From NCBI RefSeq assembly GCF_008180195.1, contig NZ_VTAV01000003.1, positions 310,001 through 374,000 of the forward strand: a stretch of DNA of 64,000 bases, given 5' to 3'. The position numbers and the translations under genes are program-made. The notes under the pieces were generated by a model. The model saw nothing but the letters and a program-made list of their open reading frames with translations. It was not told the origin of the DNA and ran no database searches. This DNA is from Sphingobacterium phlebotomi (GTDB lineage Bacteria; Bacteroidota; Bacteroidia; Sphingobacteriales; Sphingobacteriaceae). Shown here in pieces: positions 32,940-40,221 of the stretch (positions within the stretch are counted from its first letter, which is position 1; every line of letters begins with the position of its first letter).

Positions 32940-32996
32940 AAGTCCGACAGGAGCACCGCGCCAGATACCGTGAGAATACGGGCCTCCTGCGGACTT
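32940..32996. repeat. Structured repeat, copy B (imperfect 57-nt hairpin)
   Basis: AAGTCCG (32940-32946) pairs with CGGACTT (32990-32996), and CAGGAG (32948-32953) with CTCCTG (32984-32989), with a bulged A at 32947; CCG/CGG pair further in. It shares with copy A the arms AAGTCC/GGACTT, the inner CAGG/CCTG and the loop word GCGCCAGAT. It lies between the stop of the HEPN-like gene and the start of the three-gene operon. Confidence 0.75.
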
Positions 32997-33012
32997 TTAT
33001 TTGGATAGCTTT

Positions 33013-34806
33013 TTAACCATTATCTTGCGCAGCCTCCATTGCCGAAGGTAACAGGGAATCAAGCTCGGTTGCGCTGATTGCCTGCTTTTTAATTTTTTCA
33101 ATAGCATCAAAGCAGAGCCGATCAAACAGATCAGCCAATTTCTCTGCCTGCAGGCGATAAAAATCGGGGGTTATTTCTTCCAAAGAATCCAGTAAATCTG
33201 GATTCCACCATAGTGTTTTGGGATGAAGCATGAGATGCAGCATTTGACCTCGAAGCCCGCTTTCATCTAACAAGTAGTCCACTACCTGTCCGCCGACCAC
33301 CCGTGTCCAATCCAGCAGCTCGTCAAGGTTCTTCGTTTTCGGGATATACCCTACGGCTACCCTCAGAATGCTGTTTGCGCCAATTTCCAAAATATTGCGT
33401 AATAGCAAAAGACCGGTGTCAGCAAAAAGAGGTTGTGCATCTCTAGCCGTACTGACTAAGTTATCCATAACTGTCTTGCCTCTTTTCCATAGCTTATCCG
33501 CACGTTCTCCTTCCTGCTGCCAGTCGATATCACCTAAATCAAAAGCAGGTTCAAAAGTCGATTTCCTACGCAGTACAGACCCCTTCGTCCATACCATATG
33601 CATAAATCTGTTTCCTTCCGCCAAGCCTCTTTCTACATACTGGAGATCCAGGAAAACCACCATCGCACTCGCTACACCCATCTGCATGGTTTTAAAGGTA
33701 AAAGGCCCCGTATTCTTCATCAGTACGACCAGATACAGCTCTACCTTCACACCCGCTCGCTCCTCATTGGTCTCCAAGCGGAATGGACTGCTTCCCGAAA
33801 AGCCACCGGTATGGTAATTTAATAGGCTTATCTGTTCGGGATTGTGGTTAGACCGAATCTTATCCAGTATTGCATGGACGTCATCCTTGTATTGTTGTAA
33901 CCAGGGGAAACTGGAAAAGTCCTCGCTCCTTATATGTGTGGTACCATCGACATTTGCTATAGCCGGTTTTACCTTCTTCTTTTCTTCCGCTATCTGTGCC
34001 TGCTGCGCGGCCTGTTCCAAGCGGACCTGCTGTTCTGTCTTCAACGCGTCTAGAAAAAACTGATACAGTATTTCGATGGCTTTGGATATCTCACAGCACT
34101 TATCATATAGATATGACGCATCGAAAGCGGTTATCTCCAAATCCCTATTTTGCTTCACTGCGTGATAGCCCTTGTCAAGCAGTCGAAATGTTTCTATATC
34201 GATAAAAACTTCGCTCAACAAAACCTTTTTGAAAGCAGGTATATGGTTGCTCAGCGTCCGCATTCTGTTCTCTAGGTTGTGCTGATTATTCGCATTGCCC
34301 TGTATCATAGCCTGTGGCAGACGCAGAAACGATTCCAAACTTTGATGCACCATAAAGGTGGCTTTCAAGTAATTGCCATGCTCCGCAAACTTCAATGCCC
34401 CCTCCCGAAATTCCTCACCTTCTTTTTTCATCTTGATTTGCCATTGATCGGCCAATTCAATAACACCACCAATCTCATTAGCGGTAAGCGATTTCGTCGC
34501 CTTACGCGGTGACCGGTATATTTCATGCTTTGGTAGGGAAGCGTAAGCATAGTAAAGTCCTCCATGGCGAACTTTGTTGCGCCATTCACCAAACGGGATC
34601 AACTCAAAGGATAGATTATCCATATCAATGAGGCAAAGCTCAATAACAGGCTTCATCACCTTTGGGGAAACACCGTCTTCGGGTTTCATGACCAAAATCA
34701 AGTGCTGATGGTCGTTCCCTAAAAAAGAGTACGAGAAGAGAAAAATACGATCCAAGTCCATTCGTTGAACCAACCGCTCTACTAAAAGTTGTTTATCGAT
34801 TACCAT
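33013..34806 (-). CDS. Large protein with two HEPN-like halves (degenerate NTase-HEPN duplication)
   Basis: 597 residues. Two similar halves joined by a Q/E/K-rich helix (257-285). Half 1: a strand-rich N-terminal part (7-100; IFLFSYSFLG, HLILVMKPE, CLIDMDN) shaped like a minimal nucleotidyltransferase but lacking GSxAxG/DxD, then a helical HEPN-like part (112-256; EHGNYLKATFMVHQSLESFL). Half 2: 298-412 (ISLLNYHTGGFSGSS, VKVELYLVVLMK) and 422-575, with R519-x4-H524 matching the HEPN Rx4-6H nuclease signature; half 1 lacks the His. A divergent XRE gene and a perfect palindrome over its promoter suggest autorepressed control. It could be a toxin, effector or defence protein; the family-level call is mine from pattern only. 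Confidence 0.6.
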   Translation of the reverse strand: MVIDKQLLVERLVQRMDLDRIFLFSYSFLGNDHQHLILVMKPEDGVSPKVMKPVIELCLIDMDNLSFELIPFGEWRNKVRHGGLYYAYASLPKHEIYRSPRKATKSLTANEIGGVIELADQWQIKMKKEGEEFREGALKFAEHGNYLKATFMVHQSLESFLRLPQAMIQGNANNQHNLENRMRTLSNHIPAFKKVLLSEVFIDIETFRLLDKGYHAVKQNRDLEITAFDASYLYDKCCEISKAIEILYQFFLDALKTEQQVRLEQAAQQAQIAEEKKKVKPAIANVDGTTHIRSEDFSSFPWLQQYKDDVHAILDKIRSNHNPEQISLLNYHTGGFSGSSPFRLETNEERAGVKVELYLVVLMKNTGPFTFKTMQMGVASAMVVFLDLQYVERGLAEGNRFMHMVWTKGSVLRRKSTFEPAFDLGDIDWQQEGERADKLWKRGKTVMDNLVSTARDAQPLFADTGLLLLRNILEIGANSILRVAVGYIPKTKNLDELLDWTRVVGGQVVDYLLDESGLRGQMLHLMLHPKTLWWNPDLLDSLEEITPDFYRLQAEKLADLFDRLCFDAIEKIKKQAISATELDSLLPSAMEAAQDNG

Positions 34807-34829
34807 AATCCGATTTATAAAATTGCTAA

Positions 34830-34855
34830 TTGTATAGTTTTTCTATACAAATGTA
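34830..34855 (-). promoter_or_regulatory. Operator palindrome over the promoter of the HEPN-like gene
   Basis: TTGTATAG-TTTTT-CTATACAA (34830-34850) is a perfect inverted repeat with 8-bp arms. It overlaps the minus-strand -7 box TACATTTG (34855-34848, perfect TAnnTTTG) and covers the expected start site, so a bound regulator would block transcription. The small XRE protein encoded on the other strand is the obvious candidate. Confidence 0.68.
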
Positions 34856-34890
34856 TTAATTAACTTTCAATAAAAAAATTATTTATACAT

Positions 34891-34901
34891 TTTTTCTATA
34901 C
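34891..34901 (+). promoter_or_regulatory. Second half-site of the same operator
   Basis: TTTTTCTATAC recurs here exactly as in the spacer and right arm of the palindrome at 34838-34848, 53 bp away (about five helical turns). No matching left arm is present. It sits 37 bp before the XRE start codon and may mediate autoregulation or looping. Confidence 0.45.
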
Positions 34902-34937
34902 GTTCAGTAGTTTTAAGCAAACCATTGGATAGAAAAT

Positions 34938-35162
34938 ATGACAGCGTTAGGTGAATTTTTAGCAAAGCGATCGGTAAATAAGTCTATGGTAGCTAGGCGA
35001 ACAGGGCTCAGTAAAGCCCGTATAAACGAACTTACATTGAATGCTTCATCTCATTTGCGGGCAGAAGAATTATATCTTATTGCAAAAGCAATAGACGCAG
35101 ATCCCTGCGAAATGCTGCATAAGTTATACGGGCATCTGGAACTTGTCAGCGAAGAAGAATGA
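34938..35162 (+). CDS. Small XRE-family HTH regulator
   Basis: 74 residues, essentially one Cro/C1-type HTH: LGEFLAKRSVNKSMVARRTG (helices 1-2), LSKARINELTLNASSHLRAE (recognition helix and helix 4), LYLIAKAIDADPCEMLHKLY (helix 5), and an acidic tail. The size fits the antitoxin or repressor of a two-gene module. It is divergent from the HEPN-like gene, with 131 bp between the starts that contain the palindrome and the half-site. It is convergent with recG, with 4 bp between stops. Confidence 0.88.
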   Translation: MTALGEFLAKRSVNKSMVARRTGLSKARINELTLNASSHLRAEELYLIAKAIDADPCEMLHKLYGHLELVSEEE

Positions 35163-35166
35163 CATA

Positions 35167-37272
35167 TCAAGAAATCTTATCCCAGGAAATACCGGGCGAT
35201 CGCTGATTAAGATAATGTGCCAACAGCGTATTTTTATCCGAAGAAAGTGATGGGTCTTCCTTGAATAACTCGATAACGCTATGACGCGCCTCCGTTAGAA
35301 TGGCTTGGTCGGAGGCAAGATTAGCGATTTTCATTTCGAGCACACCAGACTGTTGTGTGCCGGAAATATCACCAGGTCCACGGAGCTGCAAGTCGACCTC
35401 GGCAATCTCAAAGCCATCCGATGTGCGTACCATGGTTTCCAGTCGGGTCTTCCCTTCTTTGCTCAGTTTATGCGTTGTCAGCAAGATACAGAAAGATTGC
35501 TCTGCCCCCCTTCCTACACGTCCGCGGAGTTGATGCAACTGCGATAGTCCGAAGCGCTCCGCGTTCTCGATGATCATCACCGAGGCGTTTGGCACATTGA
35601 CACCTACCTCAATAACGGTCGTGGCAACCATAATTTGCGTTTCACCTTTTACGAAGCGTTGCATTTCAAAATCCTTATCCTTGACCGGCATCTTACCATG
35701 CACAATACTAATTTTATACTGTGGTAACGGAAACTCTCGCTGTAGATTCTCCAGACCTGCTTCGAGATATAGCAAATCCATCTTTTCACTTTCTTTAATT
35801 AACGGGTACACCACATAAATTTGTCTTCCTTTAGCAATCTCTTCACGCATAAAGCCGAATACCCGCAGACGTTGATTCTCGTAGAAGTGTACGGTTTTTA
35901 TAGGCTTACGTCCCGCGGGAAGCTCATCGATAACGGAAATATCAAGGTCGCCGTACATGGTCATGGCCAACGTTCGGGGAATAGGTGTTGCCGTCATGAC
36001 CAACATGTGCGGCGGCACAATATTCTTACGCCATAGTTTTGCTCGCTGCTCTACACCAAAGCGGTGTTGTTCGTCAATAACCACGAAACCGATGTTTTTA
36101 AATTTTACCTTATCTTCAATGAGTGCATGTGTTCCGATGAGGATATCCAACGTCCCATCTTCTAATTGTTGATGTATCAATCGTCTTTCCTTGATTGGCG
36201 TTGAACCCGTTAACAACTTAACCGTACAAAGCTCATCGCCGAGCAGCGCGCTGATTCCTGCAAAATGTTGCTGTGCCAGAATCTCGGTCGGTGCCATCAT
36301 ACAAGCTTGGTAACCATTGTCGATGGCTATGAGCATGGACATCAAAGCCACGACGGTTTTTCCCGATCCTACATCTCCCTGTACAAGCCGGTTCATTTGC
36401 GCTCCCGTATTCGTGTCTAGTCGAATTTCCTTAATGACTCGTTTTTGGGCATTGGTTAACGGGAAAGGAAGCCGCTCATTAAAAAATGTGTTGAATTTAT
36501 CACCTACCTTGTCAAAACGGTGCCCTTTATATTTTTGGGTGTTTAACTGCTTGTTGCGTAATAATCGGAGTTGAATAAAAAACAATTCTTCGAATTTCAA
36601 TCGCCAAACGGCGGCATTTAAATCTTGCGTATTTTGAGGAAAATGGATGGATAGCATCGCTTTTGGATAATCCATTAATTTATGCTTTTCCAGTAAATAA
36701 GAAGGAAGAGGTTCTTGCAGTGTACTGAAAACCGTTTCTAAAGCTGTCTGTTGCAATCGCTGCAGGCCTCTGGTATCCAGATTAAATTTTTTGAGTTTTT
36801 CGGTAGAGGAATATACCGGCTGCATGGTTAGGTTACCGATTTTCTTTTCCTGTGCATGGAACAATTCCATTTCGGGGTGTGTAATGGAAATCTGACCGTT
36901 AAATTCAGCCGGTTTACCATAAATAATATAAGCAGACCCAACTTTCAAGCTTTTTTTAAGCCAGGTGATGCTTTGAAACCAGACCAGCTCAATGCTTCCG
37001 GTATCATCCCGGAACTGTCCAACCAGCCTTCTTGCTCTTTTTTCTCCAACTTCCTGCATGGAAATAAGACGTCCCAAAACCTGCGCACCGATCATATCGG
37101 GATGCAATTGACGAATTTTGTGAAACTGTGTGCGATCGATGTATCGAAAGGGGTAATTGGACAATAAATCCCCAATAGTAAAAATCAGCAGCTCTTTTTT
37201 AAGCATATCCGCCTTTTGCGGACCTACACCTTTTAGGTATTCTATCGGGGTTATTACAGATAAATTAGCCAT
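35167..37272 (-). CDS. recG: ATP-dependent DNA helicase RecG
   Basis: Branch-migrating helicase that reverses stalled forks. 701 residues: the N-terminal wedge (OB) domain begins with TPIEYLKGVGPQKADMLKKE (residues 8-27), the family's signature start; helicase motif I is GDVGSGKTVVAL (about 296-307), motif II DEQHRFG, motif III TATPIPRT, and the C-terminal domain has STVIEVGVNVP-like ATTVIEVGVNVP and QLRGRVGRG. The start codon ATG at 37272 lies in the 3' arm of a perfect 13-bp hairpin, so translation may be controlled. A lipoprotein gene ends 38 bp upstream on the same strand. Confidence 0.96.
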   Translation of the reverse strand: MANLSVITPIEYLKGVGPQKADMLKKELLIFTIGDLLSNYPFRYIDRTQFHKIRQLHPDMIGAQVLGRLISMQEVGEKRARRLVGQFRDDTGSIELVWFQSITWLKKSLKVGSAYIIYGKPAEFNGQISITHPEMELFHAQEKKIGNLTMQPVYSSTEKLKKFNLDTRGLQRLQQTALETVFSTLQEPLPSYLLEKHKLMDYPKAMLSIHFPQNTQDLNAAVWRLKFEELFFIQLRLLRNKQLNTQKYKGHRFDKVGDKFNTFFNERLPFPLTNAQKRVIKEIRLDTNTGAQMNRLVQGDVGSGKTVVALMSMLIAIDNGYQACMMAPTEILAQQHFAGISALLGDELCTVKLLTGSTPIKERRLIHQQLEDGTLDILIGTHALIEDKVKFKNIGFVVIDEQHRFGVEQRAKLWRKNIVPPHMLVMTATPIPRTLAMTMYGDLDISVIDELPAGRKPIKTVHFYENQRLRVFGFMREEIAKGRQIYVVYPLIKESEKMDLLYLEAGLENLQREFPLPQYKISIVHGKMPVKDKDFEMQRFVKGETQIMVATTVIEVGVNVPNASVMIIENAERFGLSQLHQLRGRVGRGAEQSFCILLTTHKLSKEGKTRLETMVRTSDGFEIAEVDLQLRGPGDISGTQQSGVLEMKIANLASDQAILTEARHSVIELFKEDPSLSSDKNTLLAHYLNQRSPGISWDKIS

Positions 37273-37291
37273 TCCTAAGAATGGCTAATTT
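37262..37291 (-). promoter_or_regulatory. Perfect 13-bp hairpin that contains the recG start codon
   Basis: AAATTAGCCATTC (37262-37274) and GAATGGCTAATTT (37279-37291) are exact reverse complements with a 4-nt loop. In the recG mRNA the AUG and the next three codons form the 3' arm, so the start is sequestered. The upstream lipoprotein gene ends 20 bp before it; the hairpin could double as its terminator, but only three U residues follow. Confidence 0.7.
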
Positions 37292-37310
37292 ACGAAATAT
37301 TGTTTAATTA

Positions 37311-37712
37311 TCAGGGGTTGGGAGCCATCGTAAATAGCTCGGGTTTACCGTGCACACAGCGAACCCCTGTAGGAGCTGTTACGAACATACAGTCTGAGGC
37401 AACATCATATTTCTTATTATATTCTGCTTCCAGTCGGGTATACTTTTCAATCAACTCAAGTAATTCGCCAGATTCATCAACTGCCTCCGGATAAGGAACG
37501 TATTCCTGCGGACCGCCACAGGCTTTGCTTCCCAACGCTTGGGGGCGCCAATCTTCTGCGTTTTCGCAAGGTATAGCGTCTATCTGATCCAATATTTCTT
37601 GCCGCATATCGGCTAATTTTTTACGGTCGGTCTCTTGGTCGTTACCGATTTCTGAATTCTCACAGGCATATACAATTCCGAGCGTCATCAATAACATTAA
37701 AAATCTTTTCAT
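37311..37712 (-). CDS. Lipoprotein with one four-cysteine domain
   Basis: 133 residues. Signal peptide with lipobox Cys17 (GIVYAC), then one domain with cysteines at 49, 65, 108 and 119 (spacings 16, 43, 11). Conserved points are a helix before the first Cys (KKLADMRQEILDQIDAIPC), a Trp shortly after it, and a C-terminal C-x-x-G-K-P. The same domain occurs twice in the neighbouring 239-residue lipoprotein. Probably disulfide-bonded and anchored in the outer membrane or periplasm. No known family recognised. Confidence 0.72.
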   Translation of the reverse strand: MKRFLMLLMTLGIVYACENSEIGNDQETDRKKLADMRQEILDQIDAIPCENAEDWRPQALGSKACGGPQEYVPYPEAVDESGELLELIEKYTRLEAEYNKKYDVASDCMFVTAPTGVRCVHGKPELFTMAPNP

Positions 37713-37742
37713 GGCATATATAGTTTATTACATATAAAAAAG

Positions 37743-37771
37743 AACGTACATTTTATATAAAATGCTACGTT
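37743..37771. repeat. Hairpin upstream of the one-domain lipoprotein gene
   Basis: AACGTA-CATTTTAT (37743-37756) pairs with ATAAAATG-(C)-TACGTT (37757-37771) with one bulged C. A related but decayed sequence (AACGTA near 38588 and TATATAATGCTAC at about 38600) stands upstream of the two-domain lipoprotein gene, so the upstream regions seem to have been duplicated with the genes. Confidence 0.5.
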
Positions 37772-37834
37772 GTGTGCTGTTAGTTAACGAATAAACAAAT
37801 TTTTGTACCATAACGGATTGTTGTCGTAGCAAGC

Positions 37835-38554
37835 CTAATTTGTTTTTGTTTTCACTACAGGTTTACCGTCTTCACAGACAACACCATCGAAAGCCTCATA
37901 GGTGCGCTCACTACAGTCTGGCTTTTCTTTATTGATAATATTAGCCCGATGGGTATTGTACAACTCAATATCGGTTCGTATAGCTGGCTGAGCGTGTGTC
38001 TGCTTAACTGGAATATAGGAATAACCACAATCTTTATTGAGCAAAATAGCGTATGTCCAGCCTTCATTGCTTTCACAAGTTAATTCAGACAAATATTTTT
38101 CAATACGGGGATAGATTTCTGCTATCTCTGCATAGCTTTCTTCCACATCCAGGTCACTAATAAAAACCAAAGAGGCCTTATTATCCTTGCATTCCATCCG
38201 TAACGGTGTATAATAGAACCATATGTCGTTCCAACAAGGATCAATGATAACGCCTTGCTTTATCATCGCATTTGTGTGTGCTCGGTCGAAATAGAGATAG
38301 TCTGCCCATAGCTTGTCAAATTCCTCTTTTATGGAGGGATGCATAGGGAAATGTGTCGGAGCGCAGCTATATGGTTCTCCGTGTGTAAAGACAGACCATT
38401 CACTGATATCATTACAAGCAGTATGGGCAATAAGATTGTCGATTTCTTGTCGTTTTTCAGCTGCCAAATCGGACCATTCTCCGACTGTTTTTTCTTCTTT
38501 TTTGCAACTGAATAATAGGGTGAATAGTGCTACAAAAAGTAATATTCTTTTCAT
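37835..38554 (-). CDS. Lipoprotein with two tandem four-cysteine domains
   Basis: 239 residues. Lipobox Cys17 (LLFSC), then two copies of the domain found once in the next gene: cysteines 47, 64, 107, 122 (spacings 17, 43, 15) and 160, 176, 214, 227 (16, 38, 13). Each copy starts with a helix, has a Trp after the first Cys (SEW, EGW), an aromatic/proline stretch after the second, and ends C-x-D-x-K/G-K. The downstream neighbour on the same strand has the single-domain version, pointing to local duplication. No function known; surface or periplasmic location inferred from the lipobox. Confidence 0.74.
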   Translation of the reverse strand: MKRILLFVALFTLLFSCKKEEKTVGEWSDLAAEKRQEIDNLIAHTACNDISEWSVFTHGEPYSCAPTHFPMHPSIKEEFDKLWADYLYFDRAHTNAMIKQGVIIDPCWNDIWFYYTPLRMECKDNKASLVFISDLDVEESYAEIAEIYPRIEKYLSELTCESNEGWTYAILLNKDCGYSYIPVKQTHAQPAIRTDIELYNTHRANIINKEKPDCSERTYEAFDGVVCEDGKPVVKTKTN

Positions 38555-38617
38555 CGTTTATATTATTTAGTTAAGTTAACTCTATAAACGTAGAGAAAAT
38601 ATATAATGCTACACAGA

Positions 38618-38633
38618 ACAATGAATTCATTGT
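38618..38633. repeat. Perfect 16-bp palindrome between two genes
   Basis: ACAATGAATTCATTGT is fully self-complementary. It lies 8 bp after the transporter stop and 64 bp before the two-domain lipoprotein start. It could be an operator or a remnant terminator stem; no T-run follows. Confidence 0.4.
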
Positions 38634-38640
38634 GTTTGAA

Positions 38641-39567
38641 TTACCGGCCACTTTTGCCCTTTATAAACTTTTTTAACGTGCCCCAATTAAAAAGAACAAT
38701 AGCAAATAAGATGAAAGTATAGGCTACATATTTATGTGGCGCAACAGGCTCTTGGAAATAGACAATCGCTAAAGTGAATCCAATTAATGGATTGACATAG
38801 AGAAGTACACCTGCAGTGGAAGATGATATGCGTGTCAACGCATACATGCTGAAAAATAACGGAATAATAGTGAAAATAACGGCTATTGTTAGTATACTAA
38901 ACCAAAAAAAGGGTTCCTTAGGAACAGCATGTTGATTAATAAACAGCTTAGGAATAACAAACAAAGCACAAAGTGTTAGTTGAAAGACTAGTGTATTCAG
39001 CTTGTCGAACCCCTGCGATGCACGTTGAATTATTAAATAGAGGGCATATAAAGAAGCAATGCTTATTGACCAGAGCACATCTATAAACGAACCGGACGCT
39101 AATGTGACTGCACTGATCAGTGCAATACCGAGAGCAACTCTCTTTAAGGGGCTTAATTGTTCTTTAAGGATGAAAAAGGCTGCTATGGAGGTAATAAGTG
39201 GGCAAATGAGATATGCAAACGCCGCAGATTGTACGCTGATGTGATTAACGGCATAGATGTAAGTAAACCAATTACCAAAAATCAGCACAGAAGCTAATAC
39301 GGTGAGCCCAATGGTTTGGTTTTGCCGATAGCGTGGTAACTGTTTAAAGACTGCTATATCTCGTTTTAAAAACTCGAATCGGAATAGAAAAATAAATAAC
39401 CATAGTACGATGAGCGCAATCAGAATGCGATAGTATAGAATATCTTCTGCCGGATATTCCTTTACCCATCGTACCGGAATAGCCATAAATCCCCATATTA
39501 AGGGAGCCAAAAAAGCCGCAAGAAAATAATTCCTGCGACTTTCTGTTTTCTGCGGTTGTTGTTCCAC
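38641..39567 (-). CDS. EamA/DMT-family transporter (RarD-like)
   Basis: 308-residue inner-membrane protein with ten hydrophobic segments in two five-helix EamA repeats. Typical features: the first helix LAAFLAPLIWGFMAIPVRWV (about 16-35), FGNWFTYIYAVNHISVQSAAF closing repeat 1, and SMYALTRISSSTAGVLLYVN then PLIGFTLAIVYFQEP in repeat 2. It likely exports or imports a small metabolite such as an amino acid. It begins 3 bp after the ridA stop, so the two are co-transcribed, together with a 44-residue membrane peptide upstream. Confidence 0.87.
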   Translation of the reverse strand: MEQQPQKTESRRNYFLAAFLAPLIWGFMAIPVRWVKEYPAEDILYYRILIALIVLWLFIFLFRFEFLKRDIAVFKQLPRYRQNQTIGLTVLASVLIFGNWFTYIYAVNHISVQSAAFAYLICPLITSIAAFFILKEQLSPLKRVALGIALISAVTLASGSFIDVLWSISIASLYALYLIIQRASQGFDKLNTLVFQLTLCALFVIPKLFINQHAVPKEPFFWFSILTIAVIFTIIPLFFSMYALTRISSSTAGVLLYVNPLIGFTLAIVYFQEPVAPHKYVAYTFILFAIVLFNWGTLKKFIKGKSGR

Positions 39568-39570
39568 GCA

Positions 39571-39957
39571 CTAAGCTTTCCAGGCAATAACGGATATTTC
39601 TACATTAACGTTTTTCGGAAGTGTCTTGACGGCTACAGTTTCACGTGCAGGCTGATTCTCTGTGAAATATTGTGCATACACCTCGTTGATGGTAGCGAAG
39701 TCGTCCATATTCGAAATGAAAATGCTAGCTTTTACAACATCGTTTAGCGTATACCCAGCATGTGTTAAGATCGCCTGCACATTTTTTAAAACCTGATGGG
39801 TTTCATCTGCTACGCCACTAGTAATTAATTCCATCGTTTCGGGAATCAAAGGGATTTGCCCGGAAACATATAATGTATTTCCTGCTTGGATCGCTTGGTT
39901 ATAAGGTCCGATTGCTGCCGGCGCATTTCCGGTATTCAATATTTGTTTGTGTGACAT
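39571..39957 (-). CDS. RidA-family enamine/imine deaminase
   Basis: Hydrolyses reactive 2-aminoacrylate and related imines released by PLP enzymes. 128 residues, the family's size. AIGPYNQAIQAGNTLYVSGQ (15-34) is the RidA start, and PARETVAVKTLPKNVNVEI (about 103-121) contains the substrate-binding arginine (R105) and the Glu near the C-terminus (E120). Located in a short minus-strand operon between the mini-protein and the EamA transporter. Confidence 0.93.
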   Translation of the reverse strand: MSHKQILNTGNAPAAIGPYNQAIQAGNTLYVSGQIPLIPETMELITSGVADETHQVLKNVQAILTHAGYTLNDVVKASIFISNMDDFATINEVYAQYFTENQPARETVAVKTLPKNVNVEISVIAWKA

Positions 39958-39976
39958 GATTTATGTTGCTTATGTG

Positions 39977-40111
39977 TTAATTACGGAAAAACACAAGATA
40001 AATAACCTCAATAATAAATATCATGATCGCTGTGATATTCATTATCCGCATGGCTTTTCTGTTAAATCGGGAGGATTTGGAAAGCTCCGGTTGGGTTTCA
40101 TGTGTTTTCAT
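39977..40111 (-). CDS. 44-residue single-pass membrane mini-protein
   Basis: Too short for usual gene callers. ATG at 40111, TAA at 39977-39979. A basic and polar N-terminus (MKTHETQPELSKSSRFNRKA) precedes one strongly hydrophobic helix (MNITAIMIFIIEVIYLVFF, residues 24-42) and a short basic end RN. The stop is 19 bp before the ridA ATG on the same strand and the charge pattern is positive-inside, which is what a translated tail-anchored peptide would show. Not recognised; supported only by composition and spacing. Confidence 0.5.
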   Translation of the reverse strand: MKTHETQPELSKSSRFNRKAMRIMNITAIMIFIIEVIYLVFFRN

Positions 40112-40221
40112 TACGCTAATTTACAATGGAAAATCTAAAAAATCAAAAACAAGCGTATCAATCTCTTTCATAATTTCTGTAGGTTTATATACTGGTAATT
40201 TCAAAGAATAAAAATATTCAA

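Noticed and set aside
30931..32996. Integron attC sites or a cassette array
   Set aside because: The repeats lack the GTTRRRY/RYYYAAC core sites, no integron integrase is visible, and the genes are in overlapping operon order rather than one per cassette.
29871..35162. Prophage remnant
   Set aside because: CI-like and XRE regulators are present, but no integrase, terminase, capsid, portal, lysis gene or att duplication is visible.
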